Part shown: positions 25,058 to 33,130 of the stretch, in pieces
Position numbering within the stretch: the stretch's first letter is position 1
Layout of the letters: the number at the start of each line of letters is the position of its first letter
DNA from: Variovorax paradoxus EPS
GTDB lineage: Bacteria; Pseudomonadota; Gammaproteobacteria; Burkholderiales; Burkholderiaceae_C
Direction of reading: 5' to 3'
NCBI RefSeq assembly: GCF_000184745.1
Contig: NC_014931.1
Coordinates: 4,154,001 to 4,218,000, forward strand
Length of the DNA stretch: 64,000 nt
The notes under the pieces: model-generated
What the model saw: the letters and a program-made list of their open reading frames with translations, nothing else
The model's database searches: none
What the model was told of the DNA's origin: nothing
Translations under genes and position numbers: made by a program

Positions 25058-26086
25058 ATGACATCGCTGACCCGCCTGAACCGCAGAGGTGCGCTGCGCA
25101 CCCTTTCCGCCCTCCCCGCCGCCGGCATCGTGTCGGCCGTGCCGCGCATCGCGCGCGCCGCGGAGTTCTCGTACAAGTACGGCAACAACCTGCCGCTCAG
25201 CCACCCGCTGAACATCCGTGCGCAAGAGGCGGCCGACCGCATCGCCAAGGAAACCAAGGGCCGGGTCGAGATCAAGATCTTCCCGAACAACCAGCTCGGC
25301 GGCGACACCGACATGCTCGCGCAGGTGCGCTCGGGCGGCATCGAGTTCTTCACGCCCTCGGCACTCGTCATCGCCACGCTGGTGCCGGTGGCCGCCATCA
25401 ACGCGGTGGGCTTCGCATTCAACGACTACGGCCAGGTGTGGGCCGCGATGGACGGCAAGGTCGGCGCCCATGTGCGCGGCGCCATCGCCAAGTCGCGCCT
25501 CTACGCCTTCGAGAAGATGTGGGACAACGGCTTTCGCCAGACCACCAGCAGCAAGGCCGCCGTCGCGAACGCAAAGGACATGGACGGCCTGAAGATCCGC
25601 GTGCCGGTGAGCCCGCTGTCGATCTCGATGTTCAAGGGCCTGGGCGCCGCGCCCGCGAGCCTGCAGTTCAGCGAGGTGTATTCCGCGCTGCAGACGAAGA
25701 TCGTCGATGCGCAAGAAAATCCGCTGCCGATCATCCAGGTCGCCAAGCTCTTCGAGGTGCAGAAGTTCTGCTCGCTCACCAACCACATCTGGGACGGCTA
25801 CTGGTTCATCGCCAACGGCCGCGCATGGGACGCCCTGCCCGACGACCTGAAGACCATCGTCGCGCGCGCCATCAACGACGCCGGCATGCAGCAACGCGAA
25901 GACATCAAGAAGCTCAACGAATCGGTGGTCGGCGACCTGCAGGCCAAGGGCCTCACCATCAACCGCCCCACGGCCGACAGCTTCCGCGCGAAGCTGCGCG
26001 AATCGGGCTTCTACGGCGAGTGGAAGGGCCGCTTCGGCCCCGAGGCCTGGGCGCTGCTCGAAGGCACCGTCGGCAAGCTGGCCTGA
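25058..26086 (+). CDS. dctP: TRAP transporter substrate-binding protein (DctP family)
   Basis: A 342-residue periplasmic receptor for a tripartite TRAP transporter. A twin-arginine-like signal (LNRRGALRTL, cleavage after ARAAE) starts the protein. Family features are NNQLGGDTDMLAQVRSGGIE, the substrate-contact region GLKIRVPVSPLS and the QENPLPII segment. A GGAGAC site precedes the ATG. It is first in an operon with a fused TRAP permease, a VOC protein, a RuBisCO-like protein and a DUF1537 kinase, pointing to a sugar acid as ligand. Confidence 0.93.
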   Translation: MTSLTRLNRRGALRTLSALPAAGIVSAVPRIARAAEFSYKYGNNLPLSHPLNIRAQEAADRIAKETKGRVEIKIFPNNQLGGDTDMLAQVRSGGIEFFTPSALVIATLVPVAAINAVGFAFNDYGQVWAAMDGKVGAHVRGAIAKSRLYAFEKMWDNGFRQTTSSKAAVANAKDMDGLKIRVPVSPLSISMFKGLGAAPASLQFSEVYSALQTKIVDAQENPLPIIQVAKLFEVQKFCSLTNHIWDGYWFIANGRAWDALPDDLKTIVARAINDAGMQQREDIKKLNESVVGDLQAKGLTINRPTADSFRAKLRESGFYGEWKGRFGPEAWALLEGTVGKLA

Positions 26087-26094
26087 GCGGGCTC

Positions 26095-27990
26095 ATGGTG
26101 CATGAATCCACTTTCGAGGCGGCCCCGTTCGTGGGTGCCGGGCCTTCGGCCAATGCGCTGAGCGGCATCGCCGGGCGCGCCGACCGCGTGATCGGCGGCG
26201 CCGTCGAGGCGGTGGCCGCGCTGCTGGTGCTGGCCGAGATCTGCGTGCTGTTCGCGGGCGTGGTGTCGCGCTACGTGTTCCATGCGCCGCTGGTTTGGTC
26301 GGACGAGCTCGCGTCGATCCTCTTTCTCTGGCTCTCGATGCTGGGCGCGGTCGTGGCGCTGCGGCGCGGCGAGCACATGCGCATGACGGCGCTGCTGCAG
26401 AAGGTGACGCCTTCGACGCGCGCCATGCTCGATGCTTTCGCCATCGCGGCGTCCATCGCGTTCCTGGTGCTCATCATCTGGCCCTCGATCGACTACGCGC
26501 ATGAGGAGTCGTTCATCGTCACGCCCGCGCTGGAGATCAGCAACGCCTGGCGCGCGGCCGCCATTCCGGCTGGCATCGGCATCATGCTGGTGATGGCGCT
26601 GCTGCGGCTGGTGCGCGTGTGCACCGGCCGGCAGATCGCCGTCTCGGTGCTCGGCATGGCAGCGCTGGTCGCCGCCTTCTGGCTCGCCGCGCCGCTGTTC
26701 GCGACGCTCGGCAAGTTCAACCTCGTGATCTTCTTCGTGGTCGTGGTGGCTGCCACCGTGCTCTCTGGTGTGCCCATCGCGTTCTCGTTCGCGCTGGCCA
26801 CCTTCGGGTATCTGGCGCTCACCACGCGAACGCCGCTGCTGGTGATGGTGGGGCGGCTCGATGAAGGCATGTCGCACCTCATCCTGCTCGCGGTGCCGCT
26901 CTTCATCTTCCTGGGCGCGCTGATCGAGATGACGGGCATGGCGCGCGCCATGATCCAGTTCCTCGCGAGCCTCTTGGGTCATGTGCGCGGCGGTCTCTCG
27001 TATGTGCTGATCGGCGCGATGTACCTGGTGTCGGGCATTTCGGGCTCCAAGATCGCCGACATGGCGGCCATTGCGCCCGTGCTGTTCCCCGAGATGGTCA
27101 AGCGCGGCGCCAAGCCCGGCGACCTCGTGGCGCTGCTCTCGGCCACTGGGGCGCAGACCGAGACCATTCCGCCGTCGATCGTGCTCATCACCATCGGCTC
27201 GGTCACGGGCATCTCGATTGCCGCGCTGTTCACGGGCGGGCTGCTGCCGGCCGTGGTGCTCGGCGTGGCGCTGTGCGTGGTCGTGTGGTGGCGCTACCGC
27301 CGCGAAGACCTCAGCGGCGTGCAGCGCTACAGCAAGGGCGAGATCGGCAAGCTGCTGATGGTCGCGCTGCCCGCGGTGCTGCTGCCCTTCGTGATCCGCG
27401 CCGCGGTGGTCGAGGGCGTGGCCACGGCCACCGAGGTGTCGACCATCGGCATCGTGTATTCGGCGCTGGTCGGGCTCTTCGTGTACCGGCAGTTCGACTG
27501 GAAGCGCCTGAAGCCGATGCTGATCGACACCGCCTCGCTCTCCGGCGCAATCATCTTCATCGTCGGCTGCGCCACGGCCATGGCCTGGGGCCTCACGCAG
27601 TCGGGCTTCTCGCAGGACCTGGCCCGCATCATGGGCGCGCTGCCGGGCGGCGCGTACGGGTTCCTGGCCGTGTCGATCGTCGCGTTCATCGTGCTGGGCA
27701 GCGTGCTCGAAGGCATTCCGGCCATCGTGCTGTTCGGACCGCTGCTGTTCCCCATCGCCAAGGCCGCGGGCGTGCACGAGGTGCACTACGCGATGGTCGT
27801 GATCTTCTCGATGGGCATCGGCCTCTTCGCACCGCCCTTCGGCGTCGGCTACTACGGCGCCTGCGCCGTGAGCAAGGTCAACCCCGACGAGGGCATCCGC
27901 CACATCTGGGGCTACCTCGCCGCGATGCTGGTGGGCCTCATCGTCGTGGCCGCCTTCCCGTGGTTCTCGACCGGCTTCCTCAAGTTCTGA
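26095..27990 (+). CDS. TRAP transporter permease, DctQ-DctM fusion
   Basis: A 631-residue inner-membrane protein combining the small DctQ subunit (about residues 30-185, with WSDELASILFLWLSMLGA) and the large DctM subunit (from about residue 205, with the SGVPIAFSFAL motif, GISGSKIADMAAIAPVLFPEM and GSVLEGIPAIVLFGPLLFPI). About sixteen transmembrane segments are expected. It uses a sodium gradient to import the ligand delivered by DctP. The ATG at 26095 is eight bases after the dctP stop. Confidence 0.93.
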   Translation: MVHESTFEAAPFVGAGPSANALSGIAGRADRVIGGAVEAVAALLVLAEICVLFAGVVSRYVFHAPLVWSDELASILFLWLSMLGAVVALRRGEHMRMTALLQKVTPSTRAMLDAFAIAASIAFLVLIIWPSIDYAHEESFIVTPALEISNAWRAAAIPAGIGIMLVMALLRLVRVCTGRQIAVSVLGMAALVAAFWLAAPLFATLGKFNLVIFFVVVVAATVLSGVPIAFSFALATFGYLALTTRTPLLVMVGRLDEGMSHLILLAVPLFIFLGALIEMTGMARAMIQFLASLLGHVRGGLSYVLIGAMYLVSGISGSKIADMAAIAPVLFPEMVKRGAKPGDLVALLSATGAQTETIPPSIVLITIGSVTGISIAALFTGGLLPAVVLGVALCVVVWWRYRREDLSGVQRYSKGEIGKLLMVALPAVLLPFVIRAAVVEGVATATEVSTIGIVYSALVGLFVYRQFDWKRLKPMLIDTASLSGAIIFIVGCATAMAWGLTQSGFSQDLARIMGALPGGAYGFLAVSIVAFIVLGSVLEGIPAIVLFGPLLFPIAKAAGVHEVHYAMVVIFSMGIGLFAPPFGVGYYGACAVSKVNPDEGIRHIWGYLAAMLVGLIVVAAFPWFSTGFLKF

Positions 27991-28027
27991 TCACAACAAC
28001 ACACTCACATCACCGGAGCCAATTGCA

Positions 28028-28567
28028 ATGAGTCGATTCCTCGGCGAGATCCGCCAGCTGGGCTATGTCGTGCACGACATCGAAGCCGCCATGGACTACT
28101 GGAGCACCAAGCTGGGCGTAGGCCCGTGGTTCTACAACCCCAAGGTGCCGATCAAGAACTACCGCTACAACGGCGAGGCGCACGAGCCGCACAACTCGGT
28201 GGCGCTCGCGAACTCGGGCTACGTGCAGGTCGAGCTGATCCAGACGCGCAACGACGTGCCCTCGATGTACCGCGACTTCCTGCGGGCCGGCCGCACCGGC
28301 CTGCAGCACGTCGCCTACTGGACCGCCGACTACGACGCCGACCTCGCGCGCCTCACCGCGCAGGGCTTCAAGCCTGTGATGAGCGGCGAAGTGGGCGAGC
28401 GCGGCCGCTTCATCTACTTCGATACCGAGTACCACCCGGGCACGGTGATCGAACTCTCCGAAGTGGCGGGGCCCAAGGGCAAGATGTTCGACCTGATCCG
28501 CAGCGCCTCCGAAGGCTGGGACGGCAGCGAACCCGTGCGCCCCTTTCCCGACCTGAGCAAGCTGTGA
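28028..28567 (+). CDS. VOC (glyoxalase-fold) family protein
   Basis: A 179-residue vicinal-oxygen-chelate fold protein with two beta-alpha-beta-beta-beta halves. Candidate metal ligands are in GYVVHDIEAAM and YVQVELIQ of the first half, and LQHVAYWTADYD and GTVIELSEV of the second. VOC enzymes include epimerases, isomerases, lyases and dioxygenases. Located between the TRAP permease and the RuBisCO-like gene, it probably acts on the sugar acid or an early product, for example as an isomerase. This is an inference from position. Confidence 0.85.
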   Translation: MSRFLGEIRQLGYVVHDIEAAMDYWSTKLGVGPWFYNPKVPIKNYRYNGEAHEPHNSVALANSGYVQVELIQTRNDVPSMYRDFLRAGRTGLQHVAYWTADYDADLARLTAQGFKPVMSGEVGERGRFIYFDTEYHPGTVIELSEVAGPKGKMFDLIRSASEGWDGSEPVRPFPDLSKL

Positions 28568-28569
28568 CG

Positions 28570-29838
28570 ATGGCGGCCGAACGCATCCGCGCGCGCTACC
28601 TGATCGAGACGCCGGTGGACCCGGCGGCCGTGGCCGAGGTGATGGCCGGCGAGCAGTCGTGCGGCACCTTCACGCGGGTCGAAGGCGAGACCGATGCGCT
28701 GCGCGAACGTGCGCGGGCGACGGTCGAGGCGATCACCGAGCTGGAACCTGCGCCATCGCCGAGCCTGCCGAACGCGCTGCTCGAACGCAAGGGAACGCGC
28801 GGGCCTTGGCGGCGTGCGCACGTCGACATCTCGTTTCCCGTGGCGAACATCGGCGCCAACCTGCCGACGCTTGCTGCGACGGTGTCGGGCAACCTGTACG
28901 ACCTCGGCGAAGTGACGGGCCTGCGACTCGAATCGCTGCACGTGCCTGCCGCCTACCGCGCGCAATTCGAGATGCCTCGCATTGGCATCGCGGGCACGCG
29001 TCGCGCCACGGGCGTGGCGAGCGGCGCGCTGGTCGGCACGATCATCAAGCCGAACGTGGGCCTCTCGGCGGCGGAGACCGCCACGCTGGTCGCAAGGCTC
29101 TGCGCCGCGGGCGTCGATTTCATCAAGGACGACGAGGTCTGCGCTGATCCCGCGCATGCCCCGCTGGCAGAACGCGTGCCGGCCGTGATGGCGGTCGTGC
29201 GCGCCCACCAGGAGCGCACCGGCAAGCATGTGATGGTGGCCTTCAACATCACAGACGAGACGGATGCGATGAAGCGGCATGCCGATCTCGTGGAGCGCGA
29301 AGGCGGCTCCTGCGTGATGGCCAGCCTCAACTGGTGCGGCCACTCGGGCATCCAGACGCTGCGGCGCCACACGGGCTTGGCGCTGCACGGCCACCGCAAC
29401 GGCTATGGCGCGCTGTCGCGGCATCCGCTGCTGGGCATCTCGTTCCAGGCGTACCAGACGCTCTGGCGCCTCGCGGGGGTGGACCACATGCACGTGCACG
29501 GCCTGCAGGGCAAGTTCTCGCAGCCCGACAGCGAAGTCATCGAGTCGGCGCGCGACTGCTTCACGCCGCTCACCGATGCGGCGGACGACCGCGTGATGCC
29601 CGCGTTCTCCTCGGGCCAGTGGGCCGGCACGGTGCCCGCCACCTGGGCCGCCATCGGCAGCGACGACCTGCTCTTCATGGCCGGCGGCGGCATCCTCGCG
29701 CACCCCGACGGCGCGGAGGCCGGCGTGACCAGCATCCGCCAGGCCTGGTCGGCCGCGCGCGCGGGCACGGCGCTGCAGGACGCCGCGAAGCACGCGTCCG
29801 AACTTGCGCGCGCCCTCGCCTTCTTCGGCAAGCCATGA
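28570..29838 (+). CDS. RuBisCO-like protein (form IV), sugar-acid phosphate decarboxylase type
   Basis: A 422-residue RuBisCO large-subunit homologue. It keeps Lys160 in GTIIKPNVGLS, the carbamylation/metal motif KDDE (186-189 in DFIKDDE), HGHR (273-276), the loop-6 type Lys315 (GLQGKF), SSGQ (347-350) and GGG (372-374). It is not a CO2-fixing enzyme by context: no small subunit or phosphoribulokinase is near. RuBisCO-like proteins beside a DUF1537 kinase act on 3-oxo-isoapionate 4-phosphate in apionate catabolism (OiaX decarboxylase or OiaT transcarboxylase). Which of these, if either, is not decided. A GTG six bases upstream, overlapping the VOC stop, is an alternative start. Confidence 0.9.
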   Translation: MAAERIRARYLIETPVDPAAVAEVMAGEQSCGTFTRVEGETDALRERARATVEAITELEPAPSPSLPNALLERKGTRGPWRRAHVDISFPVANIGANLPTLAATVSGNLYDLGEVTGLRLESLHVPAAYRAQFEMPRIGIAGTRRATGVASGALVGTIIKPNVGLSAAETATLVARLCAAGVDFIKDDEVCADPAHAPLAERVPAVMAVVRAHQERTGKHVMVAFNITDETDAMKRHADLVEREGGSCVMASLNWCGHSGIQTLRRHTGLALHGHRNGYGALSRHPLLGISFQAYQTLWRLAGVDHMHVHGLQGKFSQPDSEVIESARDCFTPLTDAADDRVMPAFSSGQWAGTVPATWAAIGSDDLLFMAGGGILAHPDGAEAGVTSIRQAWSAARAGTALQDAAKHASELARALAFFGKP

Positions 29839-31160
29839 CGCCGGCCCCGGCCGTCGTCTACTACGGCGACGATTTCACCGGCGCGACCGACACGCTCGGA
29901 ACCGCGGCCCGCGCGGGCTTGCGCGCGCTGCTGTTCCTCGAGACGCCCGATGCCGCGCGCATCGAACGCGCCGGACCGCTCGACGTGCTGGGCATCGCGG
30001 GCGCGGCGCGCGCCATGACACCGGAAGCGATGCAAGCCGAGCTGGCGCCCGTCGCCGCGCTGTTCCGCTCGCTCGGCGCGCGCGTGCTGCACTACAAGAC
30101 CTGCTCGACCTTCGACAGCGCGCCGCACATCGGCTCCATTGGCGCCGCAGTGCGCGCATTGCGCGGCGCGGTCGAGCAACCCTGGACAGCCATCGTCGGC
30201 GGGCAGCCGAATCTCGGGCGCCATTGCCTCTTCGGCCATCTGTTTGCCGCAGCGGGCGCCGGTGGCGAGGTGTTTCGCATCGACCGCCATCCGACGATGA
30301 GCCGGCACCCGGTCACGCCGATGCACGAGTCGGACCTGCGGCTGCACCTCGCCGGGCAAGGCCTGGCCGACGTGCGCTCCATTCCTTTCACGGCGGCATC
30401 GAGTGGCAGCCACGCGCTCCGCGAGGCACTGCAACGAACTCTGCACCCGCCTTCACCCGCCAAGCCGCCCGAGGCCGTGCTGTTCGACGTGACCGACGCG
30501 GCGCAACTGGCAGCTATCGGCGAGGTACTGTGGGCGCAAGCCCGACGCGACACATTGCTGGCCGTGGGACCGAGCAGCGTGGTCGATGCGCTGGCCACGG
30601 CGTTCGGCCCGCGCGCCGATGCGCAAACCGCCGCCGCCGTGACACCGGCGACGGGCCCCGTGCTCGTTCTTGCAGGCAGCCTCTCTCCCGTCACCGCGCG
30701 CCAAGTCGCGGCGGCGCAGTCGTTCGACATCGTGTGGCTCGACGCGCCGCGACTCGCCCAACGCGATGCGCCGACCTTGCAGCGCCACGCCCGCGACATC
30801 GCGCAGGCGCTCGCCCGTGGCCGGCACGTGCTGGCTTGCACCCGCCCGCCCGAGCAGGCATCGCCCTCGCCGGACATCGATGCCCAAGCCCTCGCACGCG
30901 CCGGTGGAGATTTGCTGGTTCAAGTGCTGGCGCACGTACCGCTGCGGCGCGTGGGTGTGGCCGGTGGCGACACCTCGAGCCACGGCGTCCAGGCGCTCGA
31001 TGCCTGGGGCCTCTCCTACGTGGCCGACATGGGTGCGGGCGCCTCGCTGTGCCGCGTGCACAGCGACGACACGCGGCTCGATGGCATGGAGATCATGCTC
31101 AAAGGTGGACAGATGGGCACCGACGACGTGTTCGAGCGGCTGGTGCACGGCGCGGGCTGA
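29835..31160 (+). CDS. Four-carbon acid sugar kinase family (DUF1537) protein
   Basis: A 441-residue kinase of the OtnK/OiaK family, which phosphorylates sugar acids with ATP. The N-terminal substrate domain begins with GDDFTGATD (residues 11-19); the C-terminal nucleotide domain carries LVLAGSLSPVTARQV and GVAGGDTSSHGVQAL. Its ATG overlaps the stop of the RuBisCO-like gene (ATGA). It should supply that enzyme with a phosphorylated substrate. 3-oxo-isoapionate is the best documented substrate for this gene pairing. Confidence 0.92.
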   Translation: MTPAPAVVYYGDDFTGATDTLGTAARAGLRALLFLETPDAARIERAGPLDVLGIAGAARAMTPEAMQAELAPVAALFRSLGARVLHYKTCSTFDSAPHIGSIGAAVRALRGAVEQPWTAIVGGQPNLGRHCLFGHLFAAAGAGGEVFRIDRHPTMSRHPVTPMHESDLRLHLAGQGLADVRSIPFTAASSGSHALREALQRTLHPPSPAKPPEAVLFDVTDAAQLAAIGEVLWAQARRDTLLAVGPSSVVDALATAFGPRADAQTAAAVTPATGPVLVLAGSLSPVTARQVAAAQSFDIVWLDAPRLAQRDAPTLQRHARDIAQALARGRHVLACTRPPEQASPSPDIDAQALARAGGDLLVQVLAHVPLRRVGVAGGDTSSHGVQALDAWGLSYVADMGAGASLCRVHSDDTRLDGMEIMLKGGQMGTDDVFERLVHGAG

Positions 31161-31200
31161 GCCACCGCGCGGCAACGCGCGCGGCGGCCATCGCCGGTGT

Positions 31201-31479
31201 TCAGAACTGTCCCTGCCCGTCGCCCGAGCGGTCATGGACCCAGCGCATCGCCTGCTGCTCCGCATGGCGCAGCGCTTCGGCCTCGGTGGCGTAGGCGATC
31301 TCGTCGGTGTCGTTGGGCAACTCGATCTCTTCTTCCTTGTCACCCTTTCGTATGCGGCAGCGCACGACGGGCCTGTAGGTCTGGCTCTCGTCCTGCCGCT
31401 CGGCGCGGCAGAGAAAGAACCAGCCGCGGTAGGTGAACGTGGCCACGCGTTCTTCGTAGGGTGTCGGTGTTGCTTGCAT
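31201..31479 (-). CDS. Hypothetical protein
   Basis: A 92-residue soluble protein, not recognised. It contains a beta-rich core (ATFTYRGWFFLCRAERQDES, then YRPVVRCRIRKG) and ends with a helical segment rich in Ala/Glu. It converges with the DUF1537 kinase gene. The start at 31479 is chosen because longer readings have no conserved-looking extension. Confidence 0.6.
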   Translation of the reverse strand: MQATPTPYEERVATFTYRGWFFLCRAERQDESQTYRPVVRCRIRKGDKEEEIELPNDTDEIAYATEAEALRHAEQQAMRWVHDRSGDGQGQF

Positions 31480-31658
31480 GAGGGGGCGTGCCTTTCGTTT
31501 GCGGTTGGCTTCAATCTGCGACGCATGCAGGCGGCACCGTGTGAGAACCGGCCCACGCTGCGCGTCGGCAAGATGCACCTAATCGACCCGGCGCAGCGGG
31601 TTAGGGTGGCTTAGCCCCCTTTGATCACCATCCTCCGATCACCATCGATTCCCTCACC

Positions 31659-31904
31659 ATGGAAATGCTTTCTCTCGTTCAATGGCCTGCTTTCGCCGCA
31701 TCGGTCGCAGCCGCCTGGCTGGTGGCTTCGAACTCGAAGACGCGGCGCAACGCCGGCTTCTGGGTCTTCCTGCTCAGCAATGTGCTCTGGACGGTCTGGG
31801 GCGTGCACACGAGCGCCTGGGCGCTCATTGCGCTGCAGGTGTGCCTGGCCGCGCTCAATATCCGCGGTCTCTTCAAGACCGAAGACAAGGCGGACGGCCA
31901 GTGA
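31659..31904 (+). CDS. Small two- to three-helix membrane protein
   Basis: An 81-residue integral membrane protein with hydrophobic segments at about residues 8-24, 33-48 and 51-68, separated by a basic SNSKTRRNAG turn, and a short charged tail. The pattern resembles small PnuC/SWEET-like or bacterial membrane proteins with a conserved Trp-rich motif (LLSNVLWTVWG), but no function can be assigned. Confidence 0.75.
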   Translation: MEMLSLVQWPAFAASVAAAWLVASNSKTRRNAGFWVFLLSNVLWTVWGVHTSAWALIALQVCLAALNIRGLFKTEDKADGQ

Positions 31905-32036
31905 TGCAGGGGCCGGTGCGCCCCGGCCTCCTTGTCCTCTTGCATCGCCCTGCATGCGCATGCGGAAAAATCCTACGCACCGGCGCGGGTGCGCTCTGCA
32001 ACCTGAGGTTTTCCACCAACCACATGGAGCCCCACG

Positions 32037-32531
32037 ATGCCCACCACCAAGCGCGCCGAACCCGATGCATGCAGCCTTCTGGACACGGACCACAAGAACG
32101 TCAAGAAGATGTTCACTGCCTACGAGGAACTGGCGAACTCCAAGGCCGCCAGCGCGGCCGACAAGAAGCGCGAGCTGGCCAGCCAGATCTGCGCGGAACT
32201 GACGGTCCACACGCAGATCGAGGAAGAAATCTTCTACCCCGCCGTGCGCGAAGCGATCAAGGAGACCGACCTGCTCGATGAAGCCGAGGTCGAACACGCG
32301 AGCGCCAAGGACCTGATCGCGCAGATCCAGGAAGCCACCGAGATCGACGACATGTTCGATGCCAAGGTGAAGGTCCTGGGCGAGTACATCGACCATCACG
32401 TGAAGGAAGAGCGCAACGAGATGTTCCCCAAGGCGCGCGCCGCCCGCGGCCTCGACCTCGTGGCCATGCGCGAGCAACTCATGGCGCGCAAGGAAGAGCT
32501 GATGGGCGAACTGATGGGCGAGCCGGCGTAA
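32037..32531 (+). CDS. Hemerythrin HHE cation-binding domain protein
   Basis: A 164-residue four-helix protein with hemerythrin-like ligands: His19 (TDHKNV), His58 and Glu62 (TVHTQIEEE), His87 (EHASAK), His120/121 and Glu125 (DHHVKEERNEMF). These would hold a di-iron site used for oxygen, nitric oxide or peroxide sensing or storage. The Lys/Glu-rich tail ends in GELMGEPA. It is a single-domain protein, preceded by its own leader of about 130 bases. Confidence 0.9.
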   Translation: MPTTKRAEPDACSLLDTDHKNVKKMFTAYEELANSKAASAADKKRELASQICAELTVHTQIEEEIFYPAVREAIKETDLLDEAEVEHASAKDLIAQIQEATEIDDMFDAKVKVLGEYIDHHVKEERNEMFPKARAARGLDLVAMREQLMARKEELMGELMGEPA

Positions 32532-32626
32532 GACGCTCCGCCCCAATACGCCTCCCTCCAGCCCGCCCCCCGCGTCCGGCACCGGCACCCCGGTGCCGGA
32601 CGCTTCAACCTACGGAAACCCCCGCC

Positions 32627-33130
32627 ATGACCGCCACCACCGGAAACACCAGCAAGCTCTGGGAACTGATCAAGGACACGCGCTTCGGCATGCTCACGCA
32701 TCGCCATGCCGATGGGCAACTGCACAGCCACCCGCTGACCACGCAGAACAAGGAAGTGGACGAAAACGCGACCCTCTACTTCTTCGTGCCCAAGGACGGA
32801 GAAATTGCACGGCACGTTGCGACCGACCCGACCGTGAACGTCTCCTACGCCAACACCGACGACGACAGCTACGTCTCCGTCTCGGGCCATGCGGCGCTGC
32901 TGGAAGACCCCGCGAAGAAGGAAGCGCTGTTCACCAAGATGGCCAAGGCCTGGTTCCCTGAGGGCCCGACCGACCCGAACCTGGGCTTGCTCGCGGTGAG
33001 CGTGCTGCGCGCGGAGTACTGGGACGTGGACGACAGCAAGATGGTGCAGCTGTTCAAGATGGCCAAGGCCGCCATGACCGGCGAGACGCCCAAGAACCTG
33101 GGGGAACACAAGAAGGTCGCCGTTTCCTGA
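32627..33130 (+). CDS. Pyridoxamine 5'-phosphate oxidase-fold (general stress protein 26) family
   Basis: A 167-residue split-barrel flavin-binding protein. It has the typical start LWELIKDTRFGMLTHRHADG, HSHPLTTQ, LYFFVPKDGE and VNVSYANTDDDSYVSVSGHA. Family members bind FMN or F420 and are often stress-induced; no catalytic role is certain. Its stop overlaps the ATG of the next gene (TGATG), indicating coupled translation. Confidence 0.9.
   Translation: MTATTGNTSKLWELIKDTRFGMLTHRHADGQLHSHPLTTQNKEVDENATLYFFVPKDGEIARHVATDPTVNVSYANTDDDSYVSVSGHAALLEDPAKKEALFTKMAKAWFPEGPTDPNLGLLAVSVLRAEYWDVDDSKMVQLFKMAKAAMTGETPKNLGEHKKVAVS

Noticed and set aside
25018..26094. Apparent 5' extension of the TRAP permease across dctP in another frame
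   Set aside because: The extension is an Arg-rich shadow of dctP; membrane segments begin only after 26095.
28564..29838. Functional CO2-fixing RuBisCO
   Set aside because: About 420 residues, RuBisCO-like motifs, sits with a DUF1537 kinase and TRAP importer, and no small subunit or phosphoribulokinase is present.
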